Below are positions 55,198 through 64,000 of a stretch of 64,000 nt of DNA, piece after piece. Numbering within the stretch: the first letter of the stretch is position 1; every line of letters starts with the position of its first letter. The position numbers and the translations under genes are program-made. Source of the DNA: Paramacrobiotus metropolitanus (lineage: Eukaryota; Tardigrada; Eutardigrada; Parachela; Macrobiotidae); the NCBI RefSeq assembly GCF_019649055.1, contig NW_026570243.1:1364001-1428000 (forward strand), read 5' to 3'. The notes beneath the pieces were generated by a model. That model was not told where the DNA came from. It searched no databases and saw nothing but the letters and a program-made list of their open reading frames with translations.

Positions 55198-58100
55198 ATG
55201 TCGGGCGGTTCGATTCCTAGAAATCGCCCACCACCGCGTAAAATCCCAGATAATAAAGTGATTATTGGGGCGTACGATGGATCGAGAGCTCAGACAAGGT
55301 TCAAATTTAATGCAAAAGAAATCCCGTTGAATTTAATGTACATCGCTCTTAATGTCGAACCACCAGAAGCACAAGATGCATTCTGTGGAAAGTCATGGAT
55401 TGATTACCAGGAAATCAGGCGGTACTTAAATTCCAAAACGAGATTACCAGCACATTTTAAACCTTGGATTGAGTACGAGGGATGTATCCCTGAAGCTTAC
55501 CTGGACATTACTGATGAGCAGTTTAAAGCTGCCTTGCAGGATGCAAACAGGTGGCTGCCAGAATATACGGAAGATTTGAATAGACGCAGAGAGGCGGCTC
55601 AAGCCGCACTCACAGCGTCAAAAGCAACTGGAAAAACTCCCAAAAAACAGGCAGCAAATGAGCGCGTCACGCGCGGTGCCAAGGAGAGAATTCCAGCCCA
55701 GGCATCCGGTGCGATACTGGATGAACCCATATCGGAAACTCCAAGTGTGGCTGAGAGCCAAACAGAACCTCAGTCTTCCCAGTCGGACAATAACTTGATA
55801 GCATTGTCGGCTGCGGATAAAGCGGATATTTCTGAAGGATCTGAAACAAGAGCAAGCAAAAGTATTCGTGGTGGAACAATGACATTCCACCCGGCACAGC
55901 TAAAATTATATAGTTTTGTGTCAGAAAAAGATTTTGAGCAACCAGATGAAGACTTCCTTACTCAAGCTAGGGAAGTTGACGAGCAGTTAGCTGCGGCAGA
56001 AACTGACCAGGATGTGGGCTTGATAGTCCGGCAAACTATGCCCGTATTAATCCAAAGTCTCCGCACGCTCATCGCATCTACAAAAACAAAAGTAGATGAA
56101 ATGGGTAATACTATGTCTTTAGACGCTCGTGTTGATGCGGAACGAAATGAAAAATTGAAATTTCAAAAAGATTTCAATGAGATGCGTGTTAAATTCGAAA
56201 ATGAACAAATAGAAAATGACAGATTGGCTAACGAAATACGTATTGCGAATGATAATTTGCACAGTCTAAGACAAGCCAACAGAAATGCGGAGGCCGCATT
56301 TAATGCAATGCAAGATGAGCGCGATACTTTAAAAGACACGAATCGTAATTTTGAAAAACAGTTGGAAGATGCCCAGAGAGATCTTTCAAACGCGAAAGCT
56401 ACGATTGATGGCCTCAGTGCGCAACCAGCACCGGATTTAACGAAACAAATAACTGACTTGAACCAAAAGCTGTCGAAAGCTCAGAAAGATTGTAATTCTG
56501 AAAAAGATGCGCATAAATTAACTAATAAAAATTTGACGGATGCGCAGAACTTGGTCACGAAACTTACCAAAGATTTGGATGACGAAAAGAAGCGGGCTAA
56601 AGATGCGGAAGACTCTCTACAGCGTGAACTCACACAAGCGAGAGTTCAGTTGAACAATAAGTCTTCAGTCGGCCCGATGCATATTCCCAAGGAAAAGGAT
56701 GATGCGTCCCAAAAGGAAATTGAGAGATTGCAGGGTCTGTTGACTACAGAGCGAGAGAATGTACAAAAGGCCCAAAAGGAATTAAAAGATTCGAAAAAGG
56801 ATAAACGATGTGATAATTGTGAGAACGCGACTCAGGCGAAGAATAAAGCACAGGCAGATGCTTATGAGAAAGCGGACAAATGTAATCGGTTGTATGAAGA
56901 AAACACCCAGCTTAGGGCACAATGGTATGAAAAGCAAGAGCAACTTACCAAAATGGAAGATGATCTTAAACAGGCGGCCGAGGAGCTACTCCGATTTCGA
57001 AATCCGGGCGTCACTCATAGTGGCAATGAAAGACATTTTCAAAGGGAACCCCCTGTAGCGACGGGAGATGTGCTATGTCCTCCGCAATTTTCACTCTTCA
57101 ATCCACAGAATTTCTCATCATCCGTTGAACAACCGTTACCTACTGGCAGTAATCCAGCTGGTATTTTGCGGAGACCCAGACAGGAATCACGAGTCGAATT
57201 CTCGGAGGGTCAGACCATGCTGCGTTCATCGTCAGAAAGTCAAATTCCAAGGGAAACGGCACCTGCCAAACAGAGGAAAAATGGCTCAACAGACTTACGC
57301 CAACAAATTCTGAAAAGAACAGCTGACGAATCTAGTCGCCAGATGCGAGGAACAGAAAACAGAGACAGTTCTGATACAGAAAATGAACTGATGGATGATG
57401 CCCTAATGGAGGATGAACACCGTCGCCCCAGTAGTACGACCAGCAATGAGTCTATGTCGAGAAATCCTCAGCTGGAGGAATGGCTGAATAAACAGACCCA
57501 AATCTCGGATAGAACGACACTTACACAAGAAAGCGTTGTTGAACTTTTAGCGAAATTTGTGGAAAAGGACAGCGATAAAACGGTGGGTGGCATGAAGCTC
57601 CTTGCCTTTGACGATGCTCATCCAGAAAAAATTCAAAGATGGCTCATGAATGTTGAACAATGTAGAGCCACGAATAACTGGAATGATGAAACAACGTGTC
57701 GCAGAGTAATCGGTGCATTCACCGGTCCGTCTTTTCAATGGTTTGAAAAATTCTGGAAGGATAATAAAGGCAAATCATGGTCTGATTTCTTTAAGCCCGC
57801 TATTGTAGAGCACTTTAACGGCTCGCTGTCTAAAGCTGATATTCGCCGAAAAATGAATAATCGTAAATTGGAATTTTATGAACCAGTCCGTGCTTACCTG
57901 GATAGTTTCCTCCCATGGTTTGAGGAACTAAAAACATCGGAGGAAGAGCAGGTGGAAGCACTCCTTGATGGCGTACAGGAGCATCGACCGGCATGGTTCC
58001 GTGAAATTTATAATGCGGCACCTAAAAATTATGCGGAATTTGAGAAGAAGTTACAGGAATGCGAAAAGTTATGGAAGCGCATGAATAAAGATAAGAAGGC

Positions 58101-60378
58101 ACCTGAATCAACTCAGAAAAGCGCTCCTTCAGAACCGAGAAGCGCCGGAAATAATAATAATAATTCGAATTATGAGTATCGAGGCGGCCGCGGTGGCTCG
58201 TCGCAGAGAGGAAATTATTATTCGAACCGGGGAGGCCGCGGAAACTATGGCAACAATCGCGGAGGATATTCACGTTCGTACACGGAAACGGTGATTCCGC
58301 AGCCGCAGAATACGGTGGCTCCAATCCAACCCGTCCTGAATGTTCCCCAGCCGCAATTTGTTCCAGTTCCGGTGTATTCACAGCCACCATTTGTCGAACA
58401 GCACCCGGTACAATTTGCGCAGACTTTCCCTCAACCAATTCCCATGCAGGCTCCTATGCCTGTCCCAGTTCAAATGATGAATCCAATGATGCCGGTTATG
58501 CAGCCGCAATTCCAACAACCGGTACAGAATTTTGATCCACAGTACCAACAGAATGGCCCTGCGAATAACAATAATTATGATGGCGGTAATAATCGTGGAA
58601 ATTACCGAAATAATAATAATAATTATCGCGGACGAAGTGGTTATAACAACAACAATAATCGTCAGCAAAATAACCAGAATTACCGGCAAAATCAACAGGC
58701 CGGTAGTCAGCCTCCGTTTGATGAACGAAATATCCTGAAGGATAAATGGCGAACAAATCGTGGAGTCGAGATTTGTTTCCGCTGTCATGGTCTTCATCCC
58801 GCTGCAGGTTGTACGAATCAATTTGTACTTCCCCGCCAGTATGAGCCATCCGCAGAATTATTGGCACGCTACAATAACCCGCAGCAGCAGATTAACATGA
58901 TGGAGTTGGACTTACCGGCTGGTTTGTCTTCGCCGACGCCCCAGTGTAACAAAATGGAAGTCCAGGACTTTTCGCAGTACCCTCTAGCGGATCACGTGTG
59001 CCTGTTGCCGACGCTGGATGCCCAGGCTTGGTATTCTGTAATTGACATAAACTATCAGAAAGTAAAAACCATGCTAGATACTGGGTCTAGCATTTCAGTC
59101 ATGTCTCTCAAAATGGCTAAAGATTTAAAATTAAATATTCACTGCTGTCCTGATCACATTAAAGGCAGGGTTGTACATACAGCTTACCAAGGGAGACAGT
59201 TGATTGAGCCGTTGTCGGTAGTGGTCACCATCCACGAATTTGGGATGGCTTTCGAGCACGCAGTGCTTGTGAGTTCCACTTTCGATAGGGACCACGTTGT
59301 TTTAGGTTTAGACTTTTTAGCTACAAAACCTTTTATTTTAGACATGAATACAATGACGTGGCGTCTCTCGCGTAGACAGTCTAATGCACCGGCATTCTTT
59401 CGCCGCGAAACTCACCTCATGTCGGATGTCATTAGGTCACACGATTTTGATCCGCTAATTCCTGTGGGAGTTAAGCCGTCACCCGCAATTCCCGCGTTGA
59501 TGTTAACAGAACGAATTGGTGTCGCTAAAGAAGCAAAATTCGTACCGTATGAGTCAGCTCATTTAATTCTAGCAAAGGCTGATCCAGAAATTTGTATTCT
59601 GCACTTACAAAAGGCTAAGCAGGAGTGGCCGCGTCCAGTCCCGTCGCCACCAGTGACAAAAGTGGTTGATGCCCCGGTGAAAACGGAAGCTAAAGAAACT
59701 ACACTAGTTCACGTAGCCCCGATTAAAAAGGGATCTGATCAGCGCGATGAAGAGTTTGTGCGTAGTGTAGTACAGGAGATGATTCGTCAATATCTCCCAA
59801 GAGCAGCTTCCGTCGCGGATGAACCTGTTCGTCCTGTAATTAAACAAGAAATTAAAGTGGAGAAAAACCCAGAACCAAGTCAAGTTCGTGGGGGAGGCGG
59901 TGAAACAATTGTGAATGGTATGCAGTCAAGTTCGCGGGGGAGAGAACAGGCGTCTTCCCAGCCGCCAATTAAAAAGGAAAAAGTTGTTCAGCCGTCACCG
60001 GCAAGCAGTCCGAGTACCTCGTCTCCGACATCGATTAGTCCCGTGCCTAACTTTGGCTCCAGTCAAGTTCGTGGGGGTGACGATCCCTTGCAACTTCCCA
60101 TTCAGATTTCCTCGGTGGACGCAGTGCTGAAGCAGCATCCTGCGGCGAAGTATCTTTATATGGGCGTTTTAGGGAAATCAGCGAAGGTTGTTGAATGTCT
60201 TAGCATGGATAACAAATTGCTTAATGTTATACCGGTTGAGCGCGACCGCAGAGACGTCGATGAAATCCACGACTATCCGTCTTATATGGCACGCAATCCA
60301 GAGTTGAAGAGGTGGATGACGCCGATGGATAGGCCACAGGATAAACAGCTGTTTCCTTCAGAGAAAAAGATTCCGTGA
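55198..60378 (+). CDS. Gag-protease polyprotein of second element, open for 1726 codons
   Basis: ATG at 55198. Residues 1-130: unknown domain (MYIALNVEPPEAQD). 130-300: disordered. About 310-600: long coiled coil. About 810-960: Retrotrans_gag-like capsid region (MNNRKLEFYEPVRAYLDSFL). 980-1170: RGG/Asn-rich and Pro/Gln-rich linkers. 1193-1205: zinc knuckle CFRCHGLHPAAGC (CX2CX3HX4C, one residue shorter than the usual CX2CX4HX4C). About 1294: protease Asp in LDTGSS, followed by VLGLDFL. The remainder is a Lys/Pro/Ser-rich linker with two GTGGGGG-coding QVRGG motifs. The frame is lost at an A run near 60365, after which the same protein continues in another frame. Gag forms the particle; the protease matures it. 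Confidence 0.85.
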   Translation: MSGGSIPRNRPPPRKIPDNKVIIGAYDGSRAQTRFKFNAKEIPLNLMYIALNVEPPEAQDAFCGKSWIDYQEIRRYLNSKTRLPAHFKPWIEYEGCIPEAYLDITDEQFKAALQDANRWLPEYTEDLNRRREAAQAALTASKATGKTPKKQAANERVTRGAKERIPAQASGAILDEPISETPSVAESQTEPQSSQSDNNLIALSAADKADISEGSETRASKSIRGGTMTFHPAQLKLYSFVSEKDFEQPDEDFLTQAREVDEQLAAAETDQDVGLIVRQTMPVLIQSLRTLIASTKTKVDEMGNTMSLDARVDAERNEKLKFQKDFNEMRVKFENEQIENDRLANEIRIANDNLHSLRQANRNAEAAFNAMQDERDTLKDTNRNFEKQLEDAQRDLSNAKATIDGLSAQPAPDLTKQITDLNQKLSKAQKDCNSEKDAHKLTNKNLTDAQNLVTKLTKDLDDEKKRAKDAEDSLQRELTQARVQLNNKSSVGPMHIPKEKDDASQKEIERLQGLLTTERENVQKAQKELKDSKKDKRCDNCENATQAKNKAQADAYEKADKCNRLYEENTQLRAQWYEKQEQLTKMEDDLKQAAEELLRFRNPGVTHSGNERHFQREPPVATGDVLCPPQFSLFNPQNFSSSVEQPLPTGSNPAGILRRPRQESRVEFSEGQTMLRSSSESQIPRETAPAKQRKNGSTDLRQQILKRTADESSRQMRGTENRDSSDTENELMDDALMEDEHRRPSSTTSNESMSRNPQLEEWLNKQTQISDRTTLTQESVVELLAKFVEKDSDKTVGGMKLLAFDDAHPEKIQRWLMNVEQCRATNNWNDETTCRRVIGAFTGPSFQWFEKFWKDNKGKSWSDFFKPAIVEHFNGSLSKADIRRKMNNRKLEFYEPVRAYLDSFLPWFEELKTSEEEQVEALLDGVQEHRPAWFREIYNAAPKNYAEFEKKLQECEKLWKRMNKDKKAPESTQKSAPSEPRSAGNNNNNSNYEYRGGRGGSSQRGNYYSNRGGRGNYGNNRGGYSRSYTETVIPQPQNTVAPIQPVLNVPQPQFVPVPVYSQPPFVEQHPVQFAQTFPQPIPMQAPMPVPVQMMNPMMPVMQPQFQQPVQNFDPQYQQNGPANNNNYDGGNNRGNYRNNNNNYRGRSGYNNNNNRQQNNQNYRQNQQAGSQPPFDERNILKDKWRTNRGVEICFRCHGLHPAAGCTNQFVLPRQYEPSAELLARYNNPQQQINMMELDLPAGLSSPTPQCNKMEVQDFSQYPLADHVCLLPTLDAQAWYSVIDINYQKVKTMLDTGSSISVMSLKMAKDLKLNIHCCPDHIKGRVVHTAYQGRQLIEPLSVVVTIHEFGMAFEHAVLVSSTFDRDHVVLGLDFLATKPFILDMNTMTWRLSRRQSNAPAFFRRETHLMSDVIRSHDFDPLIPVGVKPSPAIPALMLTERIGVAKEAKFVPYESAHLILAKADPEICILHLQKAKQEWPRPVPSPPVTKVVDAPVKTEAKETTLVHVAPIKKGSDQRDEEFVRSVVQEMIRQYLPRAASVADEPVRPVIKQEIKVEKNPEPSQVRGGGGETIVNGMQSSSRGREQASSQPPIKKEKVVQPSPASSPSTSSPTSISPVPNFGSSQVRGGDDPLQLPIQISSVDAVLKQHPAAKYLYMGVLGKSAKVVECLSMDNKLLNVIPVERDRRDVDEIHDYPSYMARNPELKRWMTPMDRPQDKQLFPSEKKIP

Positions 60379-63300
60379 TCCGCAATTTTGGCGCGAAACT
60401 CAACAACAGTGTGTTGATAGCCGGATGTGGTACAAAATGTATAAGAAACCGTCGCACGCTAATACGAATTTTACCAAATACGAAATTAACAGATTCGTAA
60501 TATGCGAAGGGATTTTATGTAGAGTACCTGATCATTCTGGTGCATGTCCGAGAATTTACGTGCCGCATCAATGGCGACAGAAATTAATCGCCTGCTTCCA
60601 CGAAATTCTTATTCATAAGCAAGCGTACGGCCGGCATGAAAAGCTATATCCGTACTTGGTGAAATTATTTTACTGGCCGGATTGTATAATAGAAATCGAA
60701 CGGTATGAGAAAAATTGCGACGTATGTCGAAATTCGATCAATGATCGCCGGCATTTTGAAACCTTGAAACGTACTGAACAGTTGGCCGCACAGAAAGCTA
60801 CAGGAAAACGTAAAGTTACCTTTTCTGTGGATAACCCGGCACCAGCAGGTGAATTTGAAAACGGTAGCTTTGTCCCTGCAGATGGTATGAAACCCATTAA
60901 CATCGGCCCGTGTCCGGTCTCCTACGAAGATAAACAGGCGGAGAAGCAAAGAGAAATAAATTCTCAAATGATTAGTAACTCACCGCCGCCGAAGCCGTCT
61001 GAGTTCGTTTCGGAGGATGTCAGAGCGACCTACGATGTTGCGACAAAAATTAATATTAATGAACAGTGGGAAATCTGGAATGACATTCAGAGACAAAAAG
61101 CATTGAGCGAATCTGCAGCTGCTAATCCAGTACGACCCACCGTGGAAATTACGAACCATCACCGGAAGGTTCGGGAAGGAATTCCCCTAGGCGTAAAAAA
61201 GTCCAGTTACAGCCGTAGAATTCGGCGGGAATACGCCGAGCGTGAGGCCGCAAGCCAGATGTCCGCTGAGACAGTGCAGCCAGCACCGGTACAACAACCG
61301 ACGGCTAAAAATTTGCCCAAACGGTCTCAGGACGTCCGGGAATCCACGGATATCCCGGCATGCGTGTATTCGAAGGATGTCATCGAGCTGGCGTACAGGG
61401 ACGCCCATCTGAAACAGGCACAAGCGCAGGTCGAAGTTAGTTCGGTAGAACACGATATTTACCGCTTCGAGCCAGAACCCGGTCCGATTGATTGCTTCAA
61501 AATGGAGCTGTTTCCAGCTTCGCCGGTCATAATTCAACCCCATTCGCAGGGAATTATTCGTGCAACGACGTCGATGTCTGACGAACAGTTCATGGAATTT
61601 CAAGACGAATACCTGTACACCCAGCCGTTTCTCTACGAAGGAAAAATACCAGAGTCAAATAAAAACGCTGTATTACTCGATGGCGTCTTAACGCTAAATG
61701 AATATGGTAATTGCCGGGTCTGCGTTGTTAACGTTTCTGACAAACCGCTCGTTTTGAATGAAGAAACCAACCTTGGCGAAGTCGCGCTTGTGGACGCAGT
61801 GTACCAAATGGACTCTCCGGAGTTCCAGGAGAATTGTCAAGAGGCCATTGGTGACATTCCCAGTAACCAGGAAGGCATTCCAGTGCCGGGAAAAATTACC
61901 GAATGTGTGGCGATGCAGTCGCAGTTGTCCGCTCCTGTCTCTGTTGACCCTGAAACAGAGGAAACCTTCGCCAAAATTAAAGTTGGAGACATTTGCCCCA
62001 GCAAGGAAGAATTAAAGGCTATATTTTATCAGGCAAAATCGGTCTTACCAACTAAAGCGCGTCCTGTGGGATGCTGTACCATTTATGAGCACTCTGTGGA
62101 TACAGGCACAAGTTTGCCGGTCAGAACTCCTCCGTACCGTACGTCGTTTGAGGATCGTAAATGGCTTCAAGCTAAAACACAGGAAATGATTAAAGACGGT
62201 ATAATTGAGCCAACAAATTCGGCGTGGGGCAGTCCCATCTGCATAGTGAAGAAGAAGGATAAATCCCGGCGTTTAACCGTGGATTTCCGTAAGCTTAACG
62301 AAAGATTAATGGGCAGCAGTTACCCGCTTCCCAGAGTTGACGACATATTAAATGCCCTCGATAAAGCTACGGTTTTTAGCAAGATCGATTTAAAAAGTGG
62401 ATTTTGGCAAATTAAAATTAAACCAGAAGACCGGTGCAAAACAACAATGGTTGGCGAAGAGTTCACGTTTCAATACAAAGTCTTACCTTTTGGAATGAAG
62501 GACGCGCCTTCGGCTTTCCAGCGCGCCATGGATTTGACGCTTGCGAACATGAAGTGGAGGAACGTGTTGGTTTTTATTGATGACATTATTGTCTTCAGTA
62601 AAAACCTGGCTGATCATATGCGAGACTTACAGGAGCTCTTTTTGCGGCTCCAGGAATGCGGCTGGACCATTAATCCTGAAAAGACAGAATTATTTGTAAA
62701 TTCAATAACGTTCCTGGGTCACACGGTCGACCAGTTCGGTATCAGTACTGATCCAGAGAAGATCCAGGCGGTTAAGGAATTCGGTCCTATTAAAGACAAA
62801 AAAGATATACTGCGTTTTCTAGGCATGGTAGGATATTACCGCCAATTTATTAAGAATTTTCAAGAGATCGCTGAGCCGCTTCAAAAGTTGATTCCTAAAA
62901 AAGTTACCTTTGAATGGGGAACGGATCAGTGTAGGTCTGTGGAACAATTGAAGGAGGCCTTGGTGACGGCGCCGGTCTTAGCCCGTTACGACCCGGAGGC
63001 TTTGTCGCGTGTTATCGTCGATGCAAGTACTATTGCTGTGGGTGCAGTTCTTATGCAATGTCCCAAGGATAAACCAACTGATGTGCCGACAAACTGGCGT
63101 CCTATTGCGTATCTAAGCCGCAAGTTGACTGAAACACAGAAAAGACTGTATTTCCCTACTGAGCTTGAAGCTTACGCGGTTATCTGCGCTTTAAAGAAGT
63201 GGAAGCATTATTTGTCTGACTATCAGTTCGAAGTACAAACGGATCATCAAGCATTAGTGTTTTTAAATAATATGCGCGATGCCGCTGGCCGCCTTGGGCG

Positions 63301-64000
63301 CTGGGCGTTGTATATCCAGCAATTCAATACTAAGCCTGTTCACATACCTGGCAAAGAGAACGTAATTGCTGACGCGTTGAGCAGAAATCCAGGAGAGCAA
63401 CCGGAACCTAATTCTGATGACTCGGATATTGAGTTCGATTATCGGCAAACTTACCCTTTCGCCGGTGATGCCGCGATGATCGAGTGTTGTTTCGCGATCC
63501 TGGAAAGAGATTATGTGGATATCCGCTTTGAGATGATGTCGGCCGAAGTTAAAGCCATTCCAGAGGAAGACATGAAAGCCTTTGATGAGGATAAGGTGCA
63601 GAAGTTAATTACTGACGATAAGGCTTCATACTGGGCTGAAGAGCAGTCTCGCGATGCGCGAATTGTCCGATGGCGGCTGCTCCTAGAAAATAAAAAGGAA
63701 AAGATGTCAGAGCACGAGAAATTACACCTAAATAAATTTGTAGTGAAACAGGGCGTTGTTTATTATAAGTTCGAATTAAACCGGAAGATCTATTATTGCA
63801 TGTATGTACCTGTTCACTGGCGGCTTCAGTTCCTTCAGGATAACCATGATTCCCCGTTAGCAGCACACTTGGGCGTCCTGGCCACCTATAAAAGGATGTA
63901 CAAGTATTTTTATTGGCCCCGTATGTTCGAGTCTGTTAAAAGTTACTGTGCCTCTTGCCCGGCGTGCCTTGCACAAAATCCTCTTGCTACGGCACCGGCC
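60365..64000 (+). pseudogene. pol region of second element (RT, RNase H, integrase start), two single-base shifts
   Basis: After the shift near 60365 the first H2C2 zinc module continues (FHEILIHKQ..., CDVC), followed by a linker with another one-base loss near 61142. Then a pre-RT linker, reverse transcriptase (PPYRTSFED, LDRxLNE-type SRRLTVDFRKLNE, LPFGMKDAPSAFQRAM, FIDDIIVFSK), RNase H (DASTIAVGAVL, TELEAYAV, DHQALVF, ADALSR) and the integrase H2C2 module (HDSPLAAHLG, YWPRMF, CASCPAC). The window ends before the integrase catalytic core. No stop codon noticed from 61143 to the edge. Single-base shifts may be real decay, sequencing error, or in the A-run case a frameshift site. Confidence 0.75.

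Larger units (their letters stand above)
53836..64000 (+). mobile_element. Second Ty3/gypsy LTR retrotransposon of the same family (partial)
   Basis: 5' LTR, the same PBS, the same leader hairpins and a gag-pol closely similar to that at 24.6-35.2 kb, running off the window within integrase. It is much less damaged: only two single-base shifts seen (about 60365 and 61142). Whether it also carries cargo genes after pol cannot be seen. Confidence 0.9.

Noticed and set aside
1-64000. CRISPR arrays, bacterial operons, ribosome binding sites, rho-independent terminators
   Set aside because: Spliced genes, nuclear tRNA and LTR elements show a eukaryotic genome; no regularly spaced identical repeats were seen.

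Overview
The window is metazoan nuclear DNA. It has spliced genes with short GT..AG introns, single-exon 7TM receptor genes in a same-strand cluster, a nuclear tRNA-Asp gene, a nuclear-encoded mitochondrial assembly factor (SDHAF3/Acn9) and two Ty3/gypsy-class LTR retrotransposons. A chitin-binding (CBM14) protein and gustatory-receptor-like proteins point to an ecdysozoan. The style of the lineage-specific GPCR family makes a tardigrade (Hypsibius/Ramazzottius type) my best guess, which is inference and not proven here.

Layout. 1-10 kb: two gustatory-receptor-like genes (one cut by the window edge), a secreted chitin-binding protein, SDHAF3, tRNA-Asp and a four-exon secreted Met/Gly-rich protein. 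11-22 kb: one two-exon rhodopsin-like GPCR and four single-exon paralogous GPCRs, all on the minus strand. 23.2-47.3 kb: two 572-bp LTRs (two differences seen by eye) bracket about 24 kb. In order this holds a PBS, a long structured leader, a broken gag-pol (24.6-35.2 kb), then about 11.5 kb of extra material up to a G-rich tract and the 3' LTR. The extra part has five open plus-strand genes, one minus-strand two-ORF gene and a tandem array of tRNA-like Pol III units. 47.5-48.4 kb: a further GPCR paralogue, so the element sits between members of the receptor cluster. 50-53.1 kb: a multi-exon secreted glycoprotein gene with repeated modules. 53.5-53.8 kb: the 5' end of a second copy of that gene, interrupted inside its signal peptide by a second retrotransposon (53.84 kb to window end) whose gag-pol is nearly intact.

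Most unusual points. (1) The putative giant LTR element carries cargo genes that stay open while its own gag-pol has about nine disabling changes. (2) Eight tRNA-like units of about 240 bp each have A-box, B-box and T-run at nearly constant spacing, and the array contains a copy of the LTR/PBS junction. (3) The polyprotein has three integrase-type H2C2 zinc-binding modules. (4) The leader holds at least six hairpins with different stems but the same GCAAA loop, plus three tandem CTTC-loop hairpins with compensatory changes, conserved in both elements.
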